Assembly (NCBI GenBank): GCA_964344485.1
Contig: CAYFNF010000002.1
Location: 62,001 to 126,000 of the forward strand
Direction: 5' to 3'
Length of the DNA stretch: 64,000 nt
Origin: CAYFNF01 sp964344485
GTDB lineage: Bacteria > Patescibacteriota > Patescibacteriia > UBA9570 > XYC2-FULL-38-9
Below are positions 32,889-41,104 of the stretch, piece after piece (within the stretch, counting starts at the first letter, position 1; each line of letters starts with the position of its first letter). A program made the translations under genes and the position numbers. The notes beneath the pieces are model-generated. The model was not told where the DNA came from, ran no database searches, and saw nothing but the letters and a program-made list of their open reading frames with translations.

Positions 32889-33444
32889 TCTCGTCACAGT
32901 TGTTACAGGTAATACGAAAAAATACACTGAAATTGCTGAGGCGCTTCAACATCATCATATACAAACAAAACGGACCAATGCTGATATTGATGAGATCAAG
33001 AGTCAAGATGCTCTTGCGGTGTTAATTGATAAATGTCTAAAAGCATTTGATTTGGTTCAGCAACCAGTGATTGTGGATGATTCGGGTATCTATTTTTCTG
33101 ACTATAATCAATTTCCAGGAACCTACACGAAGTTTTTATTTCAGGGAGTAGGGTATGAGGGGATATTTAAATTAGTACAGCACGGCGACGGCGCAGTTTT
33201 TAAGTGCTTTGTTGCGTACATGGATTCTTCGCTGTCAGAGCCACAAGTATTCTCTGGTGAATATCCAGGTACTATTACTAGTGAGTGTGAGCGTGATCCA
33301 AGCAATGAAATGCCATATGCTCCCATGTTTATCCCAGACGGTGAGAGTAAAGACATGGCGTCGATGACACCGTTAGAAAGAGCAAAAGACCATCGCCATC
33401 AAGCGTTAGATGCATTTGCAGAGTGGTACAATAAGCGATCATAA
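32878..33444 (+). CDS. Non-canonical purine NTP pyrophosphatase (Ham1/RdgB-like)
   Basis: The ATG at 32878 yields 188 residues starting with VTVVTGNTKKYTEIAEAL, the Ham1 N-terminal TGNxxK motif. VDDSGIYFSDYNQFPGTYTK matches the active-site DDSGL region and DHRHQALDAF the end of the domain. The enzyme removes inosine, xanthosine and similar triphosphates from the pool by hydrolysis to NMP. The middle section is shorter and more divergent than RdgB, so archaeal/eukaryal-type Ham1 is a closer comparison. Three bases separate it from thiI. Confidence 0.9.
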   Translation: MNDSLVTVVTGNTKKYTEIAEALQHHHIQTKRTNADIDEIKSQDALAVLIDKCLKAFDLVQQPVIVDDSGIYFSDYNQFPGTYTKFLFQGVGYEGIFKLVQHGDGAVFKCFVAYMDSSLSEPQVFSGEYPGTITSECERDPSNEMPYAPMFIPDGESKDMASMTPLERAKDHRHQALDAFAEWYNKRS

Positions 33445-33446
33445 AC

Positions 33447-34607
33447 ATGAAACAAGCGGTTGTCATTCATTACGGAGAGCTCTCCTTAAAAGGCAAGAAT
33501 CGGTCGGTATTTGAACAACAGTTGATTGATAATATAAAAGTTGCACTCAAAGGGTATCCGATTGTGGCAGATCGACAATACGGACGGCTGGTTCTACGTT
33601 CAGATACTTTGGACCTTTTTTCGATTCAAGACGAATTACAGGAGCGACTGCAAGCGGTGTTTGGTATTGCAAACTTTGCTTTTGCGTATGAAGTACAAGG
33701 AGGATACGAAGAGATTGAAGCTACGGTATTAGAAGTATTGAAGAATCAACAAATCAACACCTTTGCAGTTCGAGCACACCGATCAGCTAAGGAGTTTGAG
33801 ATGAATAGCCAGCAAATAAACGAAGCTCTTGGTGCATGCATCTTACAGGAGTATGGAGGGACGGTCCGTTTAAAGAATCCAGAATTAGAAGTATTTATTC
33901 TCATCACATCAAAAGATCATTATATCTATACTCAAAAACATGCTGGAGCAGACGGGCTACCTGTAGGGAGTAGTGGCACAGTGATGTCGCTTCTTTCCTC
34001 TGGTATAGATTCACCGGTTGCAAGCTATCAATTAATGAAACGAGGAGCAAAAGTATTATATTGTCATTTTCATAGCTATCCAATTACCTCACAGGCGTCT
34101 ATTGAAAATACTGAGGCAATTGTTGAACGATTACAGCAACATCAACCGTCATCAACGCTGTTTCTTGTACCGCTTGCAGATTTGCAGAAACAAATTGTGA
34201 AACATACTCCGTCATCGTTGCGGGTATTATTATATCGTCGAGCGATGTTACAAATAGCAGAGCGTCTTGCAACCAGCGTGAGTGCACACGCTGTGGTCAC
34301 TGGTGAAAGTCTTGGTCAAGTAGCATCTCAAACCCTGGAAAATCTTGCTGCCACGTCCGCGGGTATAGAACTACCGATATTCCGTCCGTTAATTGGCATG
34401 AATAAACAAGAGATCATTTCAACAGCAGAGATGATCGGAACGTATGATATATCCATTCTACCCTATGAAGACTGCTGTTCTGTATTACTCCCTGACCAAG
34501 TAGAGACAAAGGCACAATTACATCAAGTTATTGAAGCGCAAAAGGAAGTAGAATGGGAGCAATTGATCCAACAAGCAATAACTGAGACAGAGAGAAAAGC
34601 AGTATAA
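33447..34607 (+). CDS. thiI: tRNA 4-thiouridine synthase ThiI (no rhodanese domain)
   Basis: The 386-residue protein has a NFLD-THUMP RNA-binding region (residues about 1-165, starting VIHYGELSLKGKNRSVFEQQ) and a PP-loop ATPase with SSGIDSPVASYQLMKRGAKV. GESLGQVASQTLENLAATS is another strongly conserved ThiI segment. It adenylates U8 of tRNA before sulfur transfer. The C-terminal rhodanese domain with the persulfide Cys, present in gammaproteobacterial ThiI, is absent; short ThiI forms are known in many bacteria and archaea. The sulfur relay partner is not visible here. Confidence 0.95.
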   Translation: MKQAVVIHYGELSLKGKNRSVFEQQLIDNIKVALKGYPIVADRQYGRLVLRSDTLDLFSIQDELQERLQAVFGIANFAFAYEVQGGYEEIEATVLEVLKNQQINTFAVRAHRSAKEFEMNSQQINEALGACILQEYGGTVRLKNPELEVFILITSKDHYIYTQKHAGADGLPVGSSGTVMSLLSSGIDSPVASYQLMKRGAKVLYCHFHSYPITSQASIENTEAIVERLQQHQPSSTLFLVPLADLQKQIVKHTPSSLRVLLYRRAMLQIAERLATSVSAHAVVTGESLGQVASQTLENLAATSAGIELPIFRPLIGMNKQEIISTAEMIGTYDISILPYEDCCSVLLPDQVETKAQLHQVIEAQKEVEWEQLIQQAITETERKAV

Positions 34608-34624
34608 TATGCTATACTGTACTC

Positions 34625-34789
34625 ATGGAACCTGCTAATCAATATAAGTGCCGAGAGTGCGCAAACGTTTCTTGGCAAGAAGAAGCCTGCCACAGCGTGC
34701 CCATGGAACAGACTTGTGATTGTGGGTCTGGCAAGTTTCCAGAAGAGTGTCATGGAGAACAAGATAAAGAAGCATCCGAATCAATATGA
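34625..34789 (+). CDS. 54-residue Cys-rich SEC-C-like mini-protein
   Basis: The frame from the ATG at 34625 to the TGA at 34787 encodes a protein with CREC near the N-terminus and CDCGSGKFPEECHG in the centre. The latter closely follows the SEC-C zinc-binding pattern CxCGSGKxxxxCxG, found at the end of SecA and as a stand-alone module. Together with CREC and another Cys-His it could bind one or two zincs. The gene overlaps the downstream metallo-hydrolase by 4 bases (ATGA), good support for translation. A partner cannot be named from sequence. Confidence 0.7.
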   Translation: MEPANQYKCRECANVSWQEEACHSVPMEQTCDCGSGKFPEECHGEQDKEASESI

Positions 34790-36108
34790 AAATTACTTTT
34801 TTTGGCGCAGCACGTGAAGTGACTGGCTCCTGTTATCTATTAGAGACATCTACCAAGCGTATCCTTATTGACTGTGGTTTATTTCAGGGAAGCCGCATTG
34901 CAGAAAAAAAGAACCTCGAACCATTTCCTTTTGACCCGAGCTCCCTTGATATCGTGCTAATTACACATTCTCATCTAGATCACTGTGGCCGTATTCCAAA
35001 GTTGGTACGCGACGGCTTTAATGGACCGATCTATATGACTGAGCCTACAGTGCGATTCATGGAGGTATTTTTAGAAGACTCAGTTCATATCTTGGAACGG
35101 GAAGCTAAGATGCACAAGCATGATCCGATTTATAGAGAACAAGACGTTACTGCAGCGCGAGCACTCTTCTCTGGTGTACAGTATCGTTCCCCAGTGAAAT
35201 TGGATGATAATCTCACCGCAGAGTTCTTTGATGCTGGTCACATATTGGGATCAGCAATGATAAAAATAACCGATAATGACAAGTCAATCGTATTTTCTGG
35301 TGACCTTGGTAACCCTCCTGTACCAATTTTGCAAAATACAGATGTGATAGGAGAGGCAAATACTATTGTCATGGAGTCAACGTACGGTGGTCGAGAGCAT
35401 GAAGATAAAGATACGCGGCAATTAATACTGCAGTCAGCGATCTATGAGACTGCAGTGATGAAAGGTGTGCTCATGATACCTGCATTTGCAATGGAGCGAA
35501 CACAGGAGTTGTTATATATCTTAAATCAAATGGTGAACAACCATGACATTCCACANNNNNNNNNNNNNNNNNNNNNNNNNNNNNNNNNNNNNNNNNNNNN
35601 NNNNNNNNNNNNNNNNNNNNNNNNNNNNNNNNNNNNNNNCTTTAATTTTCCTGGCCTGCACTTAACGAAAACCACGGACGAGTCCAAGAGTATCAATGAC
35701 TACAGCGCACCAAAGATCATTATCGCAGGATCAGGCATGGCACAAGGCGGGAGGATCACGCATCATATAGAACGGTATATCTCTTTTTTCGCGAATCAGT
35801 ATCTCATCGTTGGTTTTCAGGTGAAGGGGTCGCTAGGGAGACGAATACTTGATGGTCAAGAAGAGATCTCTGTTCATGGAAAGAAATTACAAGTTCACGC
35901 GAAAGTGCGCGCAGTCGGAGGGTTCTCTGCGCACGCTGACCAACCGAAGCTCACCACTTGGCTTTCAGAGTTTGACGCATCTAAATTACAACAGGTGTTT
36001 ATTACTCATGGAGAAGAGACACAGGCCTTGGCATTGCGAGATCATTTACAGCGGTCGTTTCATTGCGATATTCACGTTCCAGAAGCAGAACAAACGTTTG
36101 AGTTCTAA
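34786..36108 (+). CDS. Beta-CASP metallo-beta-lactamase-fold RNase-like hydrolase (contains N gap)
   Basis: The metal-binding HSHLDHCGRIP motif (around residue 62) and GHILGSAMI plus FSGDLGNPP mark the MBL fold. MESTYGGREHED, motif GSGMAQGGRITHHIE and the C-terminal GGFSAHADQPKL mark the beta-CASP/RMMBL type, related to RNase J and CPSF73-like proteins. Such proteins cleave or trim RNA. A run of 84 N removes part of the beta-CASP domain; it happens to keep frame, but relatives suggest more than 28 missing residues. Gene starts inside the SEC-C mini-gene stop. Confidence 0.9.
   Translation: MKITFFGAAREVTGSCYLLETSTKRILIDCGLFQGSRIAEKKNLEPFPFDPSSLDIVLITHSHLDHCGRIPKLVRDGFNGPIYMTEPTVRFMEVFLEDSVHILEREAKMHKHDPIYREQDVTAARALFSGVQYRSPVKLDDNLTAEFFDAGHILGSAMIKITDNDKSIVFSGDLGNPPVPILQNTDVIGEANTIVMESTYGGREHEDKDTRQLILQSAIYETAVMKGVLMIPAFAMERTQELLYILNQMVNNHDIPXXXXXXXXXXXXXXXXXXXXXXXXXXXXXFNFPGLHLTKTTDESKSINDYSAPKIIIAGSGMAQGGRITHHIERYISFFANQYLIVGFQVKGSLGRRILDGQEEISVHGKKLQVHAKVRAVGGFSAHADQPKLTTWLSEFDASKLQQVFITHGEETQALALRDHLQRSFHCDIHVPEAEQTFEF
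35556..35639. other. Assembly gap (84 N) inside the beta-CASP gene
   Basis: Run of N between NNHDIP and FNFPGLHLTK. The flanking frames agree, but the true length is unknown. Confidence 0.99.
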
Positions 36109-36112
36109 TAAC

Positions 36113-36135
36113 TGCAGATCATTGACTAATCTGCA
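36113..36135. promoter_or_regulatory. Inverted repeat after the beta-CASP gene
   Basis: TGCAGAT (36113-36119) and ATCTGCA (36129-36135) are perfect 7-base arms around a 9-base loop that contains TTGACT. It may be a terminator hairpin (followed by AAAAA rather than T) or an operator over a -35 box of the next gene; neither is proven. Confidence 0.35.
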
Positions 36136-36177
36136 AAAATACGGTTAATTAAGTATAGAAATAATTAATTTGGAGGT

Positions 36178-36513
36178 ATGACAAAAAAAGCGAAAAAAAA
36201 GGCATCAAAGTATCTGATTGGTGCTGGAGTGACTGCTGCACTAGCAGCCGGGCTCGTTGGGTTTTTTACCCAGACTAAGAAAGGAAAGCAGCTTGCCGCT
36301 AAAGGGAAGAAAGAAGCAGTAGAGGTTACGAAAAAAGTAGCTGCAAAAGCGGAAAAAGTGAAAAAGCTCACGAAAGCGAAGTATGAAGAGATGGTGGATG
36401 AAGTTGTAGCAGAGTATCAAAAGAAGAAAAAGTTGACGAAGGCAGCAGCTGATGAGCTCGCTGATGAGCTCAAGAAAGAGTGGAATCAAGTAAAAAAAGA
36501 GCTAAAGAAATAA
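36178..36513 (+). CDS. Lysine-rich YtxH-like membrane-anchored helical protein
   Basis: The 111-residue protein has a basic N-terminus (MTKKAKKKASKY), one hydrophobic helix (about residues 13-30, LIGAGVTAALAAGLVGFFTQ), and a long Lys/Ala/Glu-rich amphipathic helix. This layout resembles YtxH/gas-vesicle-like proteins, a loosely defined family with stress-related members; the match is compositional and not certain. A GGAGG run ends two bases before the ATG, unusually close for a Shine-Dalgarno. It is followed by a strong terminator that lies directly in front of the large paralogue array. Confidence 0.75.
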   Translation: MTKKAKKKASKYLIGAGVTAALAAGLVGFFTQTKKGKQLAAKGKKEAVEVTKKVAAKAEKVKKLTKAKYEEMVDEVVAEYQKKKKLTKAAADELADELKKEWNQVKKELKK

Positions 36514-36526
36514 TGCTCTAGAATCA

Positions 36527-36548
36527 AGCCGCCGTGAAGGCGGCTTTT
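36527..36548 (+). terminator. Intrinsic terminator directly before the paralogue array
   Basis: AGCCGCC (36527-36533), loop GTGAA and GGCGGCT (36539-36545) form a G/C-rich 7-bp stem running into TTTT. It ends 12 bases before the first array ATG at 36561, leaving no room for a classical promoter between. Confidence 0.85.
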
Positions 36549-36560
36549 ATAGTCACTTTT

Positions 36561-38033
36561 ATGGATTCTCGACAGCAACAGATCTATGAGGAGTTCATGC
36601 AACATGATGACTGGTATATTAAGTCGTTTCATGGGCGTGTCTTGCCTTTTTTTGTTCAAGCACTAAGCGTACAGAAAATGCTGCGGACGTATGACTGGTC
36701 ACAACGGTACGGTGGAAATATCACTAGTACCGATGACATGCATACGTGGTTTTGGAAGAAATCCGAGATGTTGCGACAGCGAAAGGAATTTATTGAACGA
36801 GTGCTCTCTGATACAAATTTTTTGGACACGTTTGAACAAGCGTTCTTTGCAAATTGGGAGAACTATTTACGAATAGAAGAGCAGTATAAGAAACGCTATA
36901 CCGGGGTAGATGTGAAAGAAATGGTAGAGTCTCTAGTTGACCTGATTCAAGCTGAGAGAAATGCAGCACATATTGGATACATGAACGATTGTTTCTTGTC
37001 ATTCGGGGATACCGACTGGATCATCGAGTGGATTGATAAAGAGTTGCCCAATGATGTTGAGCATAGAGAGCAGATAGTTGCAGATTTGGTCGTACCACTG
37101 CAGCCATCGTTTGTGCAGCAAGAAGAGATCGAACGCATGCGCATCGCAATGCAGAAACAAGGACAATGGGATTTGCTGCTTGAGCAACATGCTGCACATT
37201 GGTCTTGGATTGAGCAAAGTTACTTTGAATCCGATCCGTTAACACAAGATGATTTTCTACAGAAAGTACAAAAAGTACAACAAGACCATGGAGCGCAACT
37301 AGCGAAAGTGTTAGCAGCAGCAGATACATCGATCGATCGAAAGCGACAACGAAAGCAAGAGATCTATAACACGTATAAGTTAACTGAAGAATTACAACGA
37401 ATCATTAATCTTTCAGATCGAATCTCTCATATCACAGATCTAAGAAAAATGGGAGTACTGCGAATTAATGAACTGATTTTTTCATTTCTTCGAGACCTGT
37501 CTAACCTAACAAAGCAACCATTTGAATTACTTGGTTGGACAATGGATGTGGAGTTAGAAGATATTATCCTTGGTGAGAAGTGGGGCATATTGCGCGAGCG
37601 ACAGGAAAGTGGACAGTTAGTCCTCTTTCTTAATGGCGAGAAAGCAGTGTATCAAGGAGATGATTTTACTGCGCTTAATCTGAGGCCATTTACAGCAGTA
37701 GATGAAGCAATTACATCAGTTAAGGGGCAGGTAGCATATACCGGGGTCGTTGAAGGGACGGCAAAAATCATTCGAGGTCGGCAGGATTTTGATACATTCG
37801 AAAAAGGAGATATTCTCATTACCAATCAAACCACGCCGGAATTTGTGCCAATAATGAAGCGTGCTGCAGCTGTGGTCACAGAGCAAGGCGGCATTACGTG
37901 TCACGCTGCAATTGTGAGCCGAGAGCTCAAAATTCCATGCATTATAGGCGCCCAGTCTGCTATGCAAATCTTTCAAAATCGGGAGGTGGTAGTAGTGGAT
38001 GCAGAAGCAGGAGAAGTACGTAAACAAGAGTAA
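36561..38033 (+). CDS. PEP-utilising-enzyme mobile-domain protein, array member 1
   Basis: First of fourteen paralogues (490 residues). The C-terminal ~90 residues are the swivelling phosphohistidine domain of PEP synthase, PPDK and rifampin phosphotransferase, here with GGITCHAAIVSRELKIPC and candidate phosphoacceptor His448. About 400 upstream residues are helical and of no recognised family; WYIKSFHGR near residue 18, HWSWIEQSYF and DLRK are its counterparts of motifs shared across the array. No ATP-grasp or TIM-barrel domain is present, so a partner must donate the phosphate. I chose the ATG at 36561 over a GTG inside the terminator loop. Its end of domain is atypical (GAQSAMQIFQNREVV, no DGD). 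Confidence 0.9.
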   Translation: MDSRQQQIYEEFMQHDDWYIKSFHGRVLPFFVQALSVQKMLRTYDWSQRYGGNITSTDDMHTWFWKKSEMLRQRKEFIERVLSDTNFLDTFEQAFFANWENYLRIEEQYKKRYTGVDVKEMVESLVDLIQAERNAAHIGYMNDCFLSFGDTDWIIEWIDKELPNDVEHREQIVADLVVPLQPSFVQQEEIERMRIAMQKQGQWDLLLEQHAAHWSWIEQSYFESDPLTQDDFLQKVQKVQQDHGAQLAKVLAAADTSIDRKRQRKQEIYNTYKLTEELQRIINLSDRISHITDLRKMGVLRINELIFSFLRDLSNLTKQPFELLGWTMDVELEDIILGEKWGILRERQESGQLVLFLNGEKAVYQGDDFTALNLRPFTAVDEAITSVKGQVAYTGVVEGTAKIIRGRQDFDTFEKGDILITNQTTPEFVPIMKRAAAVVTEQGGITCHAAIVSRELKIPCIIGAQSAMQIFQNREVVVVDAEAGEVRKQE

Positions 38034-39532
38034 TGATGTTTAACCCTGCTCACATGGAGTTCATTGTGCAGCGCCATGCAGCACCGTTCGCTGTATCGTT
38101 GGTAACAGCTGGTGTGAGCAGAGATACAACAGAAAAGATTTTAGGAGTTCGTTGTGGGTGGGATCCATATTTGTATGTCCACACTGATATCTACTGGGAC
38201 GCAAAGCAGCTGAAAGAAGATACAGAGCAACTTAAGGATTTGTTTCATTCTGATATTCAAGCTCTATTTACTATGGTAGATACGTGGCGATCCTCGGGAG
38301 AATCGCTACTGCAGTTTTCTGAGTCCCTGCGTGATCAGCAGTATGATACTGTGTCGAATGATTTATTACATGAACAGCTACTGAAGTTAGCTTCAGCGTT
38401 TGAAGGTATCAGTACTGCTCTGTATGTACCGTTAGCAATACAAGATTTCCTTTCTGAAGCGTTACGAACATTACTGTATGAGAAAGGTGTGCAGGAGGAT
38501 GTAATAGATGAATACTATCAGGCGTTGGTCTATCCAAATGAACATAGCATATCAACTAATGAGTTAATATCCTTTTATACGCTGGCTCAATATATTCAGG
38601 ACACAGCTCGCGGTGCTACACCAGATATTCTATCACTGGTGCAGGAGCCATCCATTGATAAAGAGATACGAGAGTATCTCGCTGAGTTTAGCTTTATCGG
38701 CGCGCGGTATCATTGGAATCAAGGATGGACCCGTGAGCAACTCGTTGAAAGATTCAAGCATATTGATTGGTCACAAGACTTTGCAGAAAAGATCAAGTCA
38801 GTCTCTGATGCCGCTAAGATCGCAACCGAGAAAACTTCGACAATAATCCAAGAGCTCAATTTTAATGAACAGGAGCAACAGATAGTAAAACTCGCAAAGC
38901 AAGTAGTGTATATTCGAACATACCGAACAGACTTGATGAATAAATCAGGCTATACCGCACAGCCGCTGTACGTAGCTATTGCGCAACGTCTACATATCGC
39001 TTTAGATGACGTATTACACCTGACGTGGTACGAAGTTGCAGATGTATTGCAACAGGAATGCCCGATAGTTCCAATGAAGAGAATTGCGCAGAGGAAGAAA
39101 GCGTTTATCTATGAACGTGTTGGTGATAGATGTGCTATTAGCGAAGATTCAAATCGCATAGCTAAGTATCAAGCGTTATATACGCAGGAAGTACAGACAG
39201 ATAGTGATCAATCCCTTCAAGGAGTAATAGCAAATACCGGGAAGTATACTGGGACTGCGAAAGTAGTTTTACTCAGGGAAGATATTTCAAAAATTGAACC
39301 CGGAGATGTGTTAGTCACATCCATGACTGCGCCAAGTCATGTACCTATTATGGAGAAGGCAGGGGCATTTGTTACGAATGAAGGTGGTATTACGTGTCAC
39401 GCTGCGATCATAGCTCGGGAAATGAATAAACCTTGCATTATAGGGACCAAAGTGGCAACATCAATCATACAAGATGGTGATACAGTAACAGTGGATGCAG
39501 ATACTGGAGAAGTGCGAAAAGTATTCAAGTAA
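38033..39532 (+). CDS. PEP-utilising-enzyme mobile-domain protein, array member 2
   Basis: 499 residues; the ATG at 38033 shares a base with the previous stop (TAATG), and ATG at 38036 is an alternative. The swivel domain has GGITCHAAIIAREMNKPC with candidate His456, then IIQDGDTVTVDADTGEV. The N-terminus MEFIVQRHAAPFAVSL lacks the Trp seen in most members. YHWNQGWTREQLVERF is the mid-protein motif, and YRTDLMNKS replaces the usual D-x-R-K, so this is one of the more divergent helical regions. MTAPSHVPIMEKAGAF precedes the His loop. Cytoplasmic; substrate unknown. Confidence 0.9.
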   Translation: MMFNPAHMEFIVQRHAAPFAVSLVTAGVSRDTTEKILGVRCGWDPYLYVHTDIYWDAKQLKEDTEQLKDLFHSDIQALFTMVDTWRSSGESLLQFSESLRDQQYDTVSNDLLHEQLLKLASAFEGISTALYVPLAIQDFLSEALRTLLYEKGVQEDVIDEYYQALVYPNEHSISTNELISFYTLAQYIQDTARGATPDILSLVQEPSIDKEIREYLAEFSFIGARYHWNQGWTREQLVERFKHIDWSQDFAEKIKSVSDAAKIATEKTSTIIQELNFNEQEQQIVKLAKQVVYIRTYRTDLMNKSGYTAQPLYVAIAQRLHIALDDVLHLTWYEVADVLQQECPIVPMKRIAQRKKAFIYERVGDRCAISEDSNRIAKYQALYTQEVQTDSDQSLQGVIANTGKYTGTAKVVLLREDISKIEPGDVLVTSMTAPSHVPIMEKAGAFVTNEGGITCHAAIIAREMNKPCIIGTKVATSIIQDGDTVTVDADTGEVRKVFK

Positions 39533-39536
39533 ACAT

Positions 39537-40982
39537 ATGCCGGATTTGACGAAAATGAAATGGCACTATATACATATGCGACATCGAAGCCCGTGGTATA
39601 TGTATCTGTGGTGGAATGCGCTCGCACGAAAGGACTATGATATGGACGGGTTTTCTTATCAAGTGCAATATATCGGGATTGCCAATGGAAAGGTGATAGT
39701 AGAATATCATAATTGGGAACAGCAGCGTGAAACATTAATGAAGCGGATTCAGCAAGAACCCGATTTTCTATACGCGCAAATTCAAAAAGCGTACATTCAT
39801 CATGCAGACCTCATACATTTCTGCGAGGAGTTACATGCAAAGCAGGATCTCTCTTCACATACAAATAACGAATTAGCAGAGATTGTTGATACATATAACA
39901 AGCTCACAGCACTATGCGCGCCTTTTTCAATTCTTCCTTTATATGTCGAGGATGACATTGCTCAGGAGATCCACAAACGATTAAAGAAGCAGAATCCAGA
40001 CTGTGAGAAGGATTTTAATACCATCATGACACCAGTAAAGAAAGGAACGGTCACGCTTGAGCAAGAGTCAATACTTGAGCTGGCAGAGCAGTTCAAAAAA
40101 AATGGCGAGCGGGGTATCACGGATGCATTACAACAGCACATCTTCAACTTCTCGTGGATGAAGAACGTTGGGTATTTTGAGGAGTATTTTTCCAAGGAGT
40201 ACTATCTAGAACGCATCAACGAAGAATCGCAAGGAGAACCGACAAAAAAGTTGCGTGATATGCGGAAGGAGCATGGACAGCATGAACAAGAATTCAAACG
40301 TATTATGAGGCAGTACCAGGAGGATGCGTATCTTGTTTCACTAATAGAAACTATAAATGAAGCAATCTACTACCGTAGCTTCAGGAGTGAGGAGTTCTAT
40401 AAATCCGCACGATATTTGAAAAAACTGTTTCAGGAGATTGCAAAACGCTTTCAGTTCGAAGAGTATACGGATGTATTGTTTCTATTACTATCCGAAGTAA
40501 TAGAACACCTTAAGCAAGATACAAAGCCAACAGAAGAAGATATTGCTGAGCGTCGACATTCGTACATATACGTGACTGATTATGAAGATTATATCTTCTA
40601 CCAAGGAGAAGAAGCAGAGCAGATAGCTGCGGGTATCCGTGTTGGAGATACAGACTCAGATGAGATTACCGGACAAGTAGCATTCCCTGGCAAGGTTCAA
40701 GGCAGGGTAGTGGTGGTGAAAGGGCCAGATGATTTTCATAAAGTACAGGACGGGGACATCTTAGTTGCACAATCCACACAGCCGAATTACGTGCCGATCA
40801 TGAAAAAATCTGCTGCGTTTGTTACAGAAGAAGGCGGGGTGCTGTGTCATACGTCCGTGATCTCTCGTGAGATGGAAGTTCCATGTATTATTGGTACAAG
40901 TGTAGCTACTTCAGCGCTGCAGGATGGAGATGTGGTGGAAGTCGATGCGGATAATGGAGTAGTAAGAAAGTTAGACCTATAA
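39537..40982 (+). CDS. PEP-utilising-enzyme mobile-domain protein, array member 3 (variant His loop)
   Basis: 481 residues from the ATG at 39537, four bases after the previous stop; a second ATG at 39555 is possible. The loop around candidate His438 reads GGVLCHTSVISREMEVPC, in which T-S-V replaces the A-A-I/V found in every other member and L-C replaces T-C/S. AQSTQPNYVPIMKKSAAF also departs from the family's MTRPEFVPLM. The helical region carries HYIHMRHRSPWYMYLWW at the N-terminus and FNFSWMKNVGYFEEYF in the middle. Retention of His but altered surroundings suggests a specialised or less active carrier. A 122-base intergenic space follows. Confidence 0.9.
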   Translation: MPDLTKMKWHYIHMRHRSPWYMYLWWNALARKDYDMDGFSYQVQYIGIANGKVIVEYHNWEQQRETLMKRIQQEPDFLYAQIQKAYIHHADLIHFCEELHAKQDLSSHTNNELAEIVDTYNKLTALCAPFSILPLYVEDDIAQEIHKRLKKQNPDCEKDFNTIMTPVKKGTVTLEQESILELAEQFKKNGERGITDALQQHIFNFSWMKNVGYFEEYFSKEYYLERINEESQGEPTKKLRDMRKEHGQHEQEFKRIMRQYQEDAYLVSLIETINEAIYYRSFRSEEFYKSARYLKKLFQEIAKRFQFEEYTDVLFLLLSEVIEHLKQDTKPTEEDIAERRHSYIYVTDYEDYIFYQGEEAEQIAAGIRVGDTDSDEITGQVAFPGKVQGRVVVVKGPDDFHKVQDGDILVAQSTQPNYVPIMKKSAAFVTEEGGVLCHTSVISREMEVPCIIGTSVATSALQDGDVVEVDADNGVVRKLDL

Positions 40983-41014
40983 AAAAGTGTATCGCATAAG
41001 TTGTAAAAAACGTG

Positions 41015-41020
41015 TATAAT
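41015..41020 (+). promoter_or_regulatory. Possible -10 box inside the array (before member 4)
   Basis: A perfect TATAAT lies in the only sizeable gap (40983-41104) between array members 1-12. I see no good -35 at 17 bases (TCGCAT), so an internal promoter is possible but weakly supported. Apart from this the 122 bases contain nothing I recognise. Confidence 0.35.
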
Positions 41021-41104
41021 TAGTACAAAAAATGCGGCAGTGTCGTTATGTAATGGGAATGATATTAAATAAAACGTAGATAAAGCAACAGTAATATTAG
41101 TAGG

